From NCBI GenBank assembly GCA_050304135.1, contig JBNLDC010000025.1:1-64000 (forward strand): DNA of 64,000 nucleotides, in the 5' to 3' direction. Source of the stretch: JAFGNB01 sp050304135. GTDB lineage: Bacteria > Fibrobacterota > Chitinivibrionia > Chitinivibrionales > Chitinispirillaceae. Positions 44,711 through 54,314 of the stretch are shown here, piece by piece. The position numbers were made by a program, and so were the translations under genes. Positions within the stretch are counted from its first letter, which is position 1; each line of letters opens with the position of its first letter. The notes under the pieces are model-generated. The model saw only the letters and a program-made list of their open reading frames with translations. It had not been told where the DNA came from and did not search any database.

Positions 44711-45345
44711 AATCACGTATGTTACAGCTCCTGGTTTACGGTACTGTTGCTCTGTCGGCAATCGGTACTGCGGCGCAATCGGCGGTTGACTGGAACGATT
44801 CTCTCTCCAGTATCGTGCGGGACTGTGCCGCACAGCATATTCCGGCGGAAGCGCTTGAGAACAAGATCAGGGAGGGACGTGCGAAAAAACGTTCCGGAAA
44901 AGAAATCTTCGATGCCGTTACCGTTCGTAAAAAGCTTCTGCTGCGGATCAGGGATGGTAATAACGGTGTTATGCCGGATGCATACTCGAAACGGTTGTTT
45001 GATCTTGAGCGTGAGGTCCTCTCAGGCGTACCGGTGGTAACTACCGGATCCGGATTAAATCCTGTACATAAAAATCCTCAATCAGTGACCTTTGCCCCTC
45101 CGAAATTCGGAAACCAGCCGCAACGGCCGGGCATCAGCTCTCCGGATCAGCTACCCAAGGGACGGGACAGTGTCGGCCGACATACTTCTTCCGGATCGGG
45201 TGGCAAGGAGAACAGGCTTCTGCATGCGGGAGAACGTGCTGAAAAAAATGCGGCGAAAGCGGCACAAAAAGCTCAACGACGTTTGGAAATGATGCAGAAG
45301 CGGATGCAGAAAAAAACGATGAATCGTCATGGGCGCGGCAAATAA
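44707..45345 (+). CDS. Exported basic protein, unknown
   Basis: This protein of 212 residues has a signal peptide (1-23). A predicted helical region (25-110) follows, then a Gly/Ser/Pro-rich linker and a strongly basic helical C-terminus (KNAAKAAQKAQRRLEMMQKR). No family is recognised. It overlaps the anti-sigma gene by 4 bp, so it belongs to the sigma operon and may act in the periplasm in the sensing path. Confidence 0.6.
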   Translation: MKSRMLQLLVYGTVALSAIGTAAQSAVDWNDSLSSIVRDCAAQHIPAEALENKIREGRAKKRSGKEIFDAVTVRKKLLLRIRDGNNGVMPDAYSKRLFDLEREVLSGVPVVTTGSGLNPVHKNPQSVTFAPPKFGNQPQRPGISSPDQLPKGRDSVGRHTSSGSGGKENRLLHAGERAEKNAAKAAQKAQRRLEMMQKRMQKKTMNRHGRGK

Positions 45346-45505
45346 AAATCTTCAGCGGTGTAACCTTTTCTATTCCAGACCAGTATATAGGGGTAACAAT
45401 CCGGCGGCGGGTAGTGTCTGCACTGCCGTCAGGAAGAACAGGTGATCCTTTTGTCCTGAATTCACCGGTTGATTTCAGGTTCATGTCTGAAAGAATGGAG
45501 GATGT

Positions 45506-46207
45506 ATGAAACGTCTTGTTGTATTGGCACTATCAACTGCTGTTCTGACTATCGGTTGCTCACAGGACAAACCGGTTGCTGTCTCCGGCTCATCGAATGA
45601 CTACCTTGCCCAGGGTAAACTGCAGCTTTCCGTGACGGATGGCAGCGAAAACTCCGGCCAACGCCAGTTATCCGGGCGGGATAACGGCACCGATGTCGTC
45701 GAGCATATCTGGATTACCATCAAGGAAGTGCAGCTTCACGTTGCCGGTGACCCTTCCGAGAACGGTTGGAAAACGGTTGCAACCCCTGACAAGCAGTTCG
45801 ATTTTCTTGAACTGGTAAACGGGTTGACCGCACCGCTTGATCTTTTCGCACTTCCGGCCGGACATTATACCCAGATACGGCTGATGGTTGATGACGAATC
45901 GGTTTCCGGCGGCGAGAAAAAGTCGGAAAATACCATCGTTATCAATGGTGAGACCTATCCACTTCTTATTCCCAGCGCATGGCGGACCGGTATCAAATGT
46001 GTCCGACCCATTTTTATTGCAGAGAACGAAGTGACGGAAATCTGCCTTTTGTTCAATGCGTTTACGGCAATTCATTACTCCGCCGAAAACGGTTACATGA
46101 TGCGTCCGGCCATCCGGACCTACAAGTGTGACGGCAGTGCCGACGAAATTCCGGAAGAAATTCCCGATGAAACGGTACCACCGGAGGATGTTCCCAACGA
46201 TCTATAG
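45506..46207 (+). CDS. DUF4382-type lipoprotein
   Basis: This protein of 233 residues has lipobox TIGC (Cys18) and a DUF4382 domain (LQLSVTDGS, VEHIWITIKEVQLHVAG, FDFLELVNGLTAPLDLFALPAGHYTQIRLMV). An acidic Pro-rich tail closes the chain. The domain is a transthyretin-like beta-sandwich common in surface lipoproteins; its ligand is unknown. It is followed by a strong terminator. It may be a target of the ECF sigma factor encoded 1.9 kb upstream. Confidence 0.78.
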   Translation: MKRLVVLALSTAVLTIGCSQDKPVAVSGSSNDYLAQGKLQLSVTDGSENSGQRQLSGRDNGTDVVEHIWITIKEVQLHVAGDPSENGWKTVATPDKQFDFLELVNGLTAPLDLFALPAGHYTQIRLMVDDESVSGGEKKSENTIVINGETYPLLIPSAWRTGIKCVRPIFIAENEVTEICLLFNAFTAIHYSAENGYMMRPAIRTYKCDGSADEIPEEIPDETVPPEDVPNDL

Positions 46208-46236
46208 TAAAATATGGCTTTCGTAAAGAAATACCG

Positions 46237-46269
46237 ACACTTCGCGGTTGAACGTTAGCCGCGGAGTGT
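46237..46269 (+). terminator. Rho-independent terminator
   Basis: An 11-bp stem (ACACTTCGCGG against CCGCGGAGTGT, one wobble, 11-nt loop) is followed by TTTTCTGTTTTA. It lies 30 bp beyond the stop of the DUF4382 gene and cleanly separates it from the VWA gene. Confidence 0.8.
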
Positions 46270-46403
46270 TTTCTGTTTTATTGTGTCTGAATACCTCCGG
46301 TAAACCGAATCGTTTCCGGATTGCGAAAAATCCCGGAGTCAGATTCCCGATCCATGACGGTGAAAACCGGAGCAACGCCGCCCGGGAACTCAAGGAGCAT
46401 TGT

Positions 46404-48431
46404 ATGCGAATCTCTGTTGCAAAAGGACTCTCGCGGTTCTTTTTACTGTCGCTCGTTGCACTGGCTGCCGTTATTTCGGGGCAGGATGATCAAAACACCC
46501 GGAATCAGTACTGTGTTGCCCGACCCGATACTACCTGCTTTGAGCCGGAGAACGGCACCATCGATTCCGTCGGGCGGGATGTTGCGGCACTGGGAGGTAC
46601 CTTCCGGTTCTGTCTGGAGATCGATACCATCGGGGCGGGAAGTTCCCCGATCCGGGTGATACTGCTGCTTGATAAATCGGGAAGTATGTGTGCCTTTGCA
46701 GACCGGGAAAGCTTCGATTGCTGCACACCGGGGGACGGCTCGAAATTATGCATGGATAACGACCCGACTAATCAACGTATCGAGGCGGCTCATCGGTTTG
46801 TCGACAATCTCAGGGCACTGAGTCCCGGATCGGAAGTCGGGGTTGTGACCTATGCGAGTAATGTAAAAAATTCTCTCAATCCGTTGCCGCTTTCCAGCGA
46901 AGGCAATGTCTCGCGTATACACAGTATAATCGACATCGCTGCCTGCGAGAGCGAGCCGAATCGTCTGGGAAAGGTCACCAAAACCGCTGAAACCAACCTC
47001 GGTACGGCGATGCAGAAAGGATTGGAACTGGCGGATTTCAATTACAATAATCTTGATCCGGCTATGGTTCGCCACCTGATTCTGCTGACCGATGGCGCCT
47101 GGGATGACGTCGACAGTCGTTCGCCGGAGCTGCTTATCGGGGAGTATACATCCACCTATCGTAATCGTCCGGTACCTGTCGTACACGGAGTATTTCTTTC
47201 AAATTCGGAGCTTCATATCGCGCATGGCTATCCACCGCAGGGCTGCTCAGCGGAAGATGAGGTCAATCTTGAGTATCTCCATACCGCAGCAACGCTTACC
47301 GACGGTATGTACTTTTCGGGTTCCACACCGCAGACTGTCGTCGCCAATTTCGCGACACTGCTTGACAACGTCACACAGGTAGTGCCGCAACGGCTGGTCG
47401 CTGTTATCGTCACCAATACCACTGCCGGTGCGGTCAGCAGCAGCACCACCATAACGCACATCGGTTCCGGTGCCGTGTGGGAGGCGTATATCAGTGATCT
47501 TCCTCTGGAACTTGGAGAAAATCGGCTTGTCGTAACGCGGAAAATCATCAGTCCGCGTACAGTGGACACCATTACCGCAACCACCGCGGTAACGGTTATC
47601 CGCAGTACCGGATACCGCGAAGCGCTCGATACCGATCTGTTCAGAATATATTGTGAACCGGGCGCCGAGGATCTCACCGGTCCCTGGATCAAACGGGCGG
47701 TGCTTACACCGGCATCAATAGATGCCCCCTACGATACGCTTCTGATCGAATTCTCAGAACCGGTCGATTGTGCCGAACTGAAAAAAGGATTTGCGCCGGA
47801 TCTGGTATTCACTGTCTCCGATGCGCGGTCAGTTTCCCGGAGTGAAGCACTCCGGAATTCGGAATTCACCGAAGCCGGATGCTCCGGAGATTTCGTTATT
47901 TCGGTGACGATTACCGTCGGAAAGCAGGTGATCAATCCGGGCAGCGACAGTATCCGGCTGGTCAGGGAGTCGGTTACCGATCAATCGGGGAATCCTCCAT
48001 TGACTGATAAAAAATCCCCGATTGTATGGGGCAACGGGAACGCCATTGATATCATCACCGTACCGACCATACCGGGTCAGAATCTCAAAATCGACCAGCG
48101 GATTGTTTCGGGTTTGAATCTCAAGACGACGTCCGGGAATGTTGTCCAGGTGAAATCCCGTCGCGAGCTGAAGTTCATTGCCATTGATCAGGTCACGAAA
48201 GATTCCTCGTTTGGTTCGGCCAATGTATATGATCCCGTCGGCAATCTGGTCCGGATAGATCTACCGGTGTTCAAATCAGAAAGTGATCAACTGGTATACT
48301 ATTTCATCTGGGATGGATTGAACCGGTATGGTCGCCGGGTTGGTTCCGGCGCCTACCTGATCATATTCAATTTCCGGTATCTTGATAGTACCATGGTTAT
48401 CAGAAAGCAGAAAACCGCACTGCGATGGTAA
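46404..48431 (+). CDS. Exported VWA-domain protein with FlgD/T9SS-like tail
   Basis: This protein has 675 residues. A signal peptide (1-26) precedes a von Willebrand factor A domain with MIDAS residues D90-x-S92-x-S94 (LLLDKSGSM) and LLTDGAW. Cys-rich inserts (CCTPGDGSKLC) suggest disulfides. The middle is beta-rich, and the tail (about 595-675, YYFIWDGLNRYGRRVGSGAYLIIF) is a FlgD-Ig or sorting-like domain. It is likely a surface adhesin or structural protein. ATG at 46404 follows AAGGAG. The preceding terminator implies its own promoter. Confidence 0.78.
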   Translation: MRISVAKGLSRFFLLSLVALAAVISGQDDQNTRNQYCVARPDTTCFEPENGTIDSVGRDVAALGGTFRFCLEIDTIGAGSSPIRVILLLDKSGSMCAFADRESFDCCTPGDGSKLCMDNDPTNQRIEAAHRFVDNLRALSPGSEVGVVTYASNVKNSLNPLPLSSEGNVSRIHSIIDIAACESEPNRLGKVTKTAETNLGTAMQKGLELADFNYNNLDPAMVRHLILLTDGAWDDVDSRSPELLIGEYTSTYRNRPVPVVHGVFLSNSELHIAHGYPPQGCSAEDEVNLEYLHTAATLTDGMYFSGSTPQTVVANFATLLDNVTQVVPQRLVAVIVTNTTAGAVSSSTTITHIGSGAVWEAYISDLPLELGENRLVVTRKIISPRTVDTITATTAVTVIRSTGYREALDTDLFRIYCEPGAEDLTGPWIKRAVLTPASIDAPYDTLLIEFSEPVDCAELKKGFAPDLVFTVSDARSVSRSEALRNSEFTEAGCSGDFVISVTITVGKQVINPGSDSIRLVRESVTDQSGNPPLTDKKSPIVWGNGNAIDIITVPTIPGQNLKIDQRIVSGLNLKTTSGNVVQVKSRRELKFIAIDQVTKDSSFGSANVYDPVGNLVRIDLPVFKSESDQLVYYFIWDGLNRYGRRVGSGAYLIIFNFRYLDSTMVIRKQKTALRW

Positions 48432-48529
48432 AAACAGTTCGTTGAGGAGAGAGTCTCAATTTGTACTGAGAAACGGTCATTTCCTCCCGGTGTAGTGGCC
48501 GATTACGTGTAGCTGTTGCGGTTCAACCG

Positions 48530-48739
48530 TTACCGACACCACTGACTCTCACACGGCACCCCGTCTCCATCCCCGTCCATTTTCATATCGGGGCAGTGCT
48601 CCAGAAACCACAATGCCTCTTCGCACGAGGTCATCCCGGAACAGTATACTCTGCCGTCGCATTCGTACGTGCTGTCGTCTTTCGAACCGGTGATGTTGCA
48701 TGCGAGGAGAAAAAACAGGCCGATCGCCGGCTTTTTCAT
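48530..48739 (-). CDS. Excalibur-domain lipoprotein
   Basis: This small lipoprotein of 69 residues has a leader ending FFLLAC (lipid-modified Cys14) and an Excalibur calcium-binding motif (MDGDGDGVPCE, 54-64). Paired Cys residues (CDGRVYC, SCEEALWFLEHC, CESQWC) likely form disulfides. Such modules sit on exported nucleases or alone on the envelope. GGGAGG precedes the ATG. Confidence 0.8.
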   Translation of the reverse strand: MKKPAIGLFFLLACNITGSKDDSTYECDGRVYCSGMTSCEEALWFLEHCPDMKMDGDGDGVPCESQWCR

Positions 48740-48836
48740 GAAAACCTCCCGAAAAAGTTGAAGCTCTCTTCAGTATATCATTAGTTCTCCAATCTGCCAT
48801 CATGTGCAGGATGCCGGGATGGCAAGGGTGTTGTGA

Positions 48837-48856
48837 GGGCGTTTCATTGAACGCCC
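48837..48856. repeat. GGGCGTT hairpin
   Basis: GGGCGTT and AACGCCC pair around a 6-nt loop. The sequence nearly matches the longer palindrome at 53737-53764, so it is probably a dispersed hairpin. It lies about 60 bp beyond the 3' end of the activase gene (minus strand) and may help end that transcript. Confidence 0.5.
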
Positions 48857-48915
48857 CTGCATGATCGTGTGAATTGTGACGAACTATGGTTGATAACAAC
48901 TGAAACGAAGGCGCG

Positions 48916-49677
48916 TTACCGGTTTTGCATCTCAACGCACAACAGTGCAGCACCCAGCGCGGCCACGATTTGCGGGTGCTCCGGGACGTCAATCGGTCGC
49001 TGCAGTTCCCCTTCAAGCAGTTGCACCACTGCCTGATTCCGGACGCCCCCGCCGACAGCCGTTACGGAACCTCCCGGTGGAGCAATACGCTTGAACATGC
49101 CGGAAACCTTTTTTATCACACTCCGGTGAATGGCGCGGGCGATGTCCTCACGCCGCTCCGAACGATTGAGCAGCCCGATGACCTCCGACTCGGCAAATAC
49201 CGTGCAGAGTGAACTGATGGTCAGTGAATCGCTTCCCGCGAGCGCGGCCCTGCCGAAATCCTTGAGTGTGTAGTCGAGCCGTTGAGCCATGATTTCAAGA
49301 AATTTACCGGTTCCCGCCGCACAGCGGTCATTCATCTCGAACCGGCTTACCTTGCCGCGATCATCAAGAACGATCACCTTCACGTCCTGCCCGCCGATAT
49401 CGATGACGGTGCGGTTGCCGCCGTAGAGTGATGCGACGCCACGTGCGCATGCCTTGATTTCCGTTACCGACGGAATATCGTGGATTTCAAGCAGGTGCCG
49501 ACCGTATCCGGTTGCCAGGCAGGGTATTCCGGGATGGTCGGCGAGCAGCGTCGCGACAACCTCCGCAGGGCGGGAGGTGGCGTCTGCCACCTCCCGTCTG
49601 CTTACCGTATCTCCGGCAAGGTGCACCAGTTTTATCGTTCGTGAACCGATATCGATGCCGAGACAATCGCCGTTCAT
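48916..49677 (-). CDS. Acyl-CoA dehydratase activase-type ATPase (double-cubane reductase activator)
   Basis: This protein of 253 residues is a member of the BadF/BadG/HgdC ATPase group. It has the actin-like phosphate-1 motif GIDIGSRTIKLV, DIGGQDVKVIV, and the [4Fe-4S] cysteine regions NDRCAAGTGKFLE and SSLCTVFAESEV. Dimers share one cluster and push low-potential electrons to a partner reductase using ATP. Its start overlaps the reductase stop by 4 bp, so that is the partner. Confidence 0.85.
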   Translation of the reverse strand: MNGDCLGIDIGSRTIKLVHLAGDTVSRREVADATSRPAEVVATLLADHPGIPCLATGYGRHLLEIHDIPSVTEIKACARGVASLYGGNRTVIDIGGQDVKVIVLDDRGKVSRFEMNDRCAAGTGKFLEIMAQRLDYTLKDFGRAALAGSDSLTISSLCTVFAESEVIGLLNRSERREDIARAIHRSVIKKVSGMFKRIAPPGGSVTAVGGGVRNQAVVQLLEGELQRPIDVPEHPQIVAALGAALLCVEMQNR

Positions 49678-50963
49678 CCGCCGATCCGTTCGATGAACGC
49701 CTCGATACGGGTGGTGAGCTGTCCGGTGTCTTCCTGCGAGTAGTCAGTTTCAATGCGCAGCGCGGGAATGCCGGATGCTTCGAGTTCCTTCTCTATCCCC
49801 AGACCTTCCATCTGGTAGGGAGTGCAGAAGTTGAGTCCATAAAGGAGCACCCCATCGGCATGGTACTCTTCCGCCATCTCCCTGATGTGGTCAAGGCGTT
49901 CACTGTTGGGGGAGAAAATGGCGCAGTCGATCTCCATATACCGGTCGACAAGGTGGTCGATCAGGCCGTCGGCGGTTACCGCTTCGCTGTTCACCAGACC
50001 TCTGCTTCCCCGCTCGCCGATGCACGACTCTTCACCGACGATGACTGCCCCCAATTGCTCCACGATCGCCGGTACTTTCCAGTTGGGAACCGCCATCGGG
50101 CAGCCGGAAATCAGGATTCTGGGGGTACCTGCAGGCTTTACCCCGGCACCTTTCTCGATCCGTGCTTCCAGTTCGTCGCAGATCGTGTTGACCGATTGGG
50201 TAAAGCGTTCCGGATTGTCATAAAAGAACACCTGGTTGACGAGCAGCGCATCGAGTCCGGAAACCGGAGCCGGATCGGCAGCCCGCAGTCGTGCGAGCCG
50301 CTGCACCGCCCGACGTTTGTTGTTGACAACGGCTATTGCCCCGCGAAGCGCCTCGGCGCTGATGACGACACCGGTGAGCTGTTCCATTTTCTCCTTGAAG
50401 GCGAGGTATTCAGCCTTGAGCAGAGCACGTCCCTGCGGACTCTTGGTTTGCGGCATATCCATCGCGTAAAACTCGTGCACCAGACCGGCAAGTGTTTCAT
50501 ATGCTTTTTTCTTGCCGTCGCAGGTATTTTCGCCTACAACGAGATCACTCGCTTCAATGTACGGGCATACCCCGCCAAGTTTGAAGCCGAAGGTCGATTT
50601 TATCAGTGCGCAGGTGTTGCGGGGCAGGACTTTTTCCACTTCATCGGTGGCGAAATCGGCTCCGGCGCAAAGTCCCACCATGATCCCCCCGGTGGCGAGC
50701 ACGAGTTCTTCGGGGACAAAGGTGCAGTAGGTCCCCACCACCTTTCTGCCTTCCGCCTTCGCGTCCATGAGTTCTTTTACCCGCAGACCATGCACTTCAG
50801 ACATCACAAAGTCGAAATAGGCCATGCCTTCGGGGCGGTTTTTCTGCGTCATGAACGTACTGCTGTAAAGCTCTCCGAGGACATTCAGTAGCGCATCGTG
50901 ATTTTGGAGGTTGAGTCCGAGACTGGTCCACATGGGACGATAATCAACAGCTTCTTCAGACAT
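49674..50963 (-). CDS. Double-cubane-cluster anaerobic reductase (2-hydroxyacyl-CoA dehydratase-like)
   Basis: This protein of 429 residues is of the HgdB/BcrC-like family. It has GTYCTFVPEELVLATGG, a Cys-rich core (CAGADF, NTCALIK, GVCPYIEASDLVVGENTCDGKKK) and ISGCPMAVPNWKV with a final LLYGLNFCTPYQMEG. Family members with a [8Fe-9S] double-cubane cluster reduce small or stable molecules at very low potential. The natural substrate here is unknown. It is paired with the activase and supports an anaerobic lifestyle. It lies divergent from the gene at 51357 across 393 bp. Confidence 0.82.
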   Translation of the reverse strand: MSEEAVDYRPMWTSLGLNLQNHDALLNVLGELYSSTFMTQKNRPEGMAYFDFVMSEVHGLRVKELMDAKAEGRKVVGTYCTFVPEELVLATGGIMVGLCAGADFATDEVEKVLPRNTCALIKSTFGFKLGGVCPYIEASDLVVGENTCDGKKKAYETLAGLVHEFYAMDMPQTKSPQGRALLKAEYLAFKEKMEQLTGVVISAEALRGAIAVVNNKRRAVQRLARLRAADPAPVSGLDALLVNQVFFYDNPERFTQSVNTICDELEARIEKGAGVKPAGTPRILISGCPMAVPNWKVPAIVEQLGAVIVGEESCIGERGSRGLVNSEAVTADGLIDHLVDRYMEIDCAIFSPNSERLDHIREMAEEYHADGVLLYGLNFCTPYQMEGLGIEKELEASGIPALRIETDYSQEDTGQLTTRIEAFIERIGG

Positions 50964-51356
50964 TGGGTCCGCCTTTCAATAAAAAAGTGACGGAATTCGG
51001 CTGAACGCGACGAGTATGGCGGGAAATGATCGTATAGAGTCGTGGATTCAAATAAAAAGAGACAATTGTTGTAAAAATAGATGGAACTGCGGTATTGCGA
51101 GGTAATCTGCGGTTGGTTTTCATACGTCGTTTTCTCTGCATGTCTTAGGGTCCCTACCGACCGGTGGTACCTGACATACGTTGGTTTCAGTGAACTCCAG
51201 GGTTAAAAGTTATTGATCAAATCGACCATAATATACATTTTTACCCAGAGAAAAAAATCTGTTAGTACAAGAATATGCCAAAACAGGCGGAATGAATTCT
51301 TTCACTGCTCATCGCAAGGTTAAACGGAATCTGTATACAATAATCGACAGGGAAAC
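50964..51356. other. Divergent promoter region
   Basis: This AT-leaning spacer separates the reductase pair from the membrane protein. No clear hairpin, riboswitch or ORF is seen. Confidence 0.45.
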
Positions 51357-52100
51357 ATGAAAAAAAACGGCAACGAAGTGCTCCTCGGTGCAATTCTCAT
51401 AGCATTCTCCCTCGCGGCATATACCGCACACTACCTTCTTTTCAGGGACGCACACCATATCTTTATCTACCTGGTGGGGGATATCGCCTTTGTTTTTATA
51501 GAGGTATTTCTTGTGACGGTGATTATTCACCGGCTGCTGGATAATCGTGAGAAACAGCTGCGGCTTGAAAAACTCCACATGGTGATCGGTGCATTTTTCA
51601 GCGAACTGGGGACAAAGCTACTGACGATGATGGCTGCAGGCGATCCCTCCCGAGATATTCTTGCCTCGCGCCTGGTCATAAATAACCGCTGGTCCCGCCA
51701 GGATTTCATCGAGGTGGTGAAATGGCTCAAGGTATACTCCTTTTCGATCGACAGCAACCGGGTGGACTGGGGGGCGTTCAAAGGGCTGCTCGGCAGCAAC
51801 CGGAGTTTTCTGCTCCGTCTGTTTGAAAATCCGTACCTGCTTGAGCACGAATCGTTTTCAGAGCTGCTGCAGGCGGTGTTTCACCTCTCCGATGAGCTTG
51901 ATGCGCGGAGCGATTTTTCAGCGCTGCCGCACCCGGACCTGGTGCACCTGACCGGCGATGTGAAACGGGGGTATCAGTTGCTGATTGTCCAGTGGGCGCA
52001 GTACATGCAGCATCTCAAGGCGGACTATCCCTATCTGTTTTCGCTTGCCGCACGGCAGAATCCCTTTGATAGTGCTGCTTCGGTGGTGGTGAAGGAGTAG
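51357..52100 (+). CDS. Two-helix membrane protein, function unknown
   Basis: This protein of 247 residues has two N-terminal membrane helices (about 8-28 and 37-60). A cytoplasmic, mostly helical region follows with Leu/Trp-rich amphipathic helices (FIEVVKWLKVYSFSIDSNRVDWG). No motif is recognised. GGGAA lies before the ATG. Confidence 0.6.
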   Translation: MKKNGNEVLLGAILIAFSLAAYTAHYLLFRDAHHIFIYLVGDIAFVFIEVFLVTVIIHRLLDNREKQLRLEKLHMVIGAFFSELGTKLLTMMAAGDPSRDILASRLVINNRWSRQDFIEVVKWLKVYSFSIDSNRVDWGAFKGLLGSNRSFLLRLFENPYLLEHESFSELLQAVFHLSDELDARSDFSALPHPDLVHLTGDVKRGYQLLIVQWAQYMQHLKADYPYLFSLAARQNPFDSAASVVVKE

Positions 52101-52593
52101 GTAGGGGGGGGGGGAGGTTGAATATTCCCACGGGCCATACCGGTTGGTCGATATCTGGTCGGCAATGGCTGTCGTGATCGTCTGTACGTCCTCCCGGTTT
52201 CCGGGGCACCCCTGTCCATTGCTGTCCGTGCAGGGGTGAGTGTTCCGGGCACAGCTATAGTGGTAGATATTCCCATGGAACTTTTTGTGAACCGATGTCA
52301 AATTTCTAGTATATTACTTCTTAGTGTTACGAAGTGGAATTTCGGGGATCGGGCCAGGGGGGCCTTTTTTCATTTCCGCGATACACGGAATAACGGTCTA
52401 AAAGCAACAAAGCAGTTGTAACCTGCCTGTACTGAGGGTTTCCTCTCTTTAAATGTATGATTTATGGAGTAAACCCTTCCTGGTTCGGACATTATTTGCG
52501 ATCCGGCGATTTCGGGAATTATTGCCCTTGAACCGTTCGCGGGGAGTGCGATGCCCGTTCCGTCCATACTTTTTCTGATTCAAGGAGAACGTC
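52101..52593. other. Intergenic region with a G tract and a hairpin
   Basis: An 11-G run lies at 52104-52114, directly after the stop codon. An 8-bp inverted repeat (CACCCCTG 52207-52214, CAGGGGTG 52231-52238) may end the upstream transcript. No gene is supported. AAGGAG just before 52594 serves the esterase gene. Confidence 0.5.
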
Positions 52594-53685
52594 ATGAAGT
52601 TTCTGCTGTTACTGCTTCTGCTTTCCGTTGGTACCATGTCTTACGTTCAAGCCAAGGACAGCGACCTGATGGAACATCTTACCTTTCAAACCACCTTAGG
52701 GATCAACCTGAAGTACCTGCTTTTTGTTCCCAAAGATTACGATGCTTCCAAACGGTATCCACTGGTGGTCACGCTGCGTGCCACGGGTAGCGATTACATC
52801 TTCCAGGTGGATAACAACGATCAGGCACATCCCTGGATTGAGGACAGTATTCAGGCCCGTGTACCGCATTTTGTCATGGCTCCCGAGTGTCCGGGAGGTT
52901 CCTGGGGTGGAATGATGGGCGGCGGTACCGAGTTGTCACGGGAGTGCAGGGCGGTTATTGAAGCTGTCGAGGATCTGAAAAAGCAGTACTCCCTTGATAC
53001 CAACCGGTTCATTATCGGCGGTTTTTCACTCGGCGGAGCGGGAACCTACCATATGATACAGTTTCTGCCCGATTATTGGTCGGCTGCATGTCCGGTAGGT
53101 GCCGGAGGGAACGCCGATGCAATCGATGTGATTTCCGAAACCCCCATCTGGCACCATCAGGGCTCGAACGACAACGGCGGGGCAGCGCTTACGAGGATGG
53201 CCGACGCACTGGAGAACGGTGATTACCCGGTGCTCCGGATAACCTGCGATATGGTCGTCAATTCACCCGCCGCCTGGAGCAGTGAAGTTCAGAAAGGTAC
53301 CAAACCGGAAGATATCATCTATAAAAACGCGAATCCTTCCTATGCATCGGTGGACGAGGCGATTGACGCGGGTGAGAAGTATCTCTATCAGCTGATTAAC
53401 GGTGCCTCGCACGAAGACTCCCGGCTCAACGCCAACCACAACCCACTGTTGGCGAAATGGGCGTTCATGCAGACAAAGGGCGCCACCAGGGCGGTAACTT
53501 CCGCTCCGAAGCTGATTGATCTCCGGTCGCAGCGGAGAAACACGGTGATAACCTTGGGGAATGCCTCCGATCGTGTTACTGGAAGAATTTTCACGCTTCT
53601 GGGACAGAAACAACCGGGGCAGCGTGCTGTGGCAAAAAACGGCGTCCAGAGGTTGCAGATTCGGATTGTTTCGGAGGAGCGCTGA
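52594..53685 (+). CDS. Exported esterase-type alpha/beta hydrolase
   Basis: This protein of 363 residues has a signal peptide (1-20, ending VQA). The alpha/beta-hydrolase core shows the nucleophile elbow GGFSLGGAG (Ser about 149), an oxyanion-side segment VTLRATGSD, and a candidate catalytic His in LINGASHEDS. It resembles CE1/feruloyl-esterase or PHB-depolymerase-like enzymes that remove acyl groups from plant polysaccharide. The C-terminal 70 residues are a short beta tail. The acid residue is not assigned. Confidence 0.75.
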   Translation: MKFLLLLLLLSVGTMSYVQAKDSDLMEHLTFQTTLGINLKYLLFVPKDYDASKRYPLVVTLRATGSDYIFQVDNNDQAHPWIEDSIQARVPHFVMAPECPGGSWGGMMGGGTELSRECRAVIEAVEDLKKQYSLDTNRFIIGGFSLGGAGTYHMIQFLPDYWSAACPVGAGGNADAIDVISETPIWHHQGSNDNGGAALTRMADALENGDYPVLRITCDMVVNSPAAWSSEVQKGTKPEDIIYKNANPSYASVDEAIDAGEKYLYQLINGASHEDSRLNANHNPLLAKWAFMQTKGATRAVTSAPKLIDLRSQRRNTVITLGNASDRVTGRIFTLLGQKQPGQRAVAKNGVQRLQIRIVSEER

Positions 53686-53736
53686 ACCGTACCGGATTAT
53701 TTTGAAGGTAATGTCGGATAATTAACATTTCATTCT

Positions 53737-53764
53737 GTAAGGGCGTTCAATTGAACGCCCTTAC
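53737..53764 (+). terminator. Palindromic hairpin, probable terminator
   Basis: A perfect 28-bp palindrome (GTAAGGGCGTTCAA and its complement) is followed by TTTATA. It lies 52 bp beyond the esterase stop. A shorter relative is at 48837-48856. Confidence 0.6.
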
Positions 53765-54314
53765 TTTATAGTACCTGGCGAGAGGTGTTTCTGCATTTGC
53801 GATACCCTCTCCCCCCCTTGCCCACTTCGAGCAGCTTCGCACCGCCACCGTAGCACCCGTCCTCCAAGGAAGGACTTTAGTGTGCAGGAGGCAGTGCATC
53901 GTCTCCCCCGGTTAAGGGAGAGGGGAAATGATGTTCCCGATTATTGAGCTTGGCCTCGATACTCTATCGAACTCGGTCGGCGGAGTGCGTTTCCCCTTAC
54001 TGCCGGATGGTCATTTATTTCGTTTTGCTCCTTGTATTTTTTACCATGCTGCTAGTTATATTGATTTAAGCCTCTGCCGGCTGGGTAAGCAAGGGTAGGG
54101 CTTTTCCGTTTTCCGTTGTTTTATTTCCGAAGTGTAATTATTGATCTGGAAATAAATACCTTGATCATCAAGTGGAACGTGACAGAGAAATGAATAAAAT
54201 AATTTTTACTAGTAGCAGTATCTTTCGGATTTAGCTTAGCAATGACTCCCTCTACTGTCACAATTCATACAAAGAAATTGAAGTAATGAAAAATTATTAT
54301 GAAAGGATGCAATA
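53765..54314. other. Intergenic region containing a repeat
   Basis: A low-complexity element at 53805-53924 is bounded by CCCTCTCCC/GGGAGAGGG arms. It contains motifs (CTTCGA, GCAGTGCATCG) like those in the element at 25-143. The last 200 bp are AT-rich and include the promoter side of the next gene. No ORF is supported. Confidence 0.5.
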
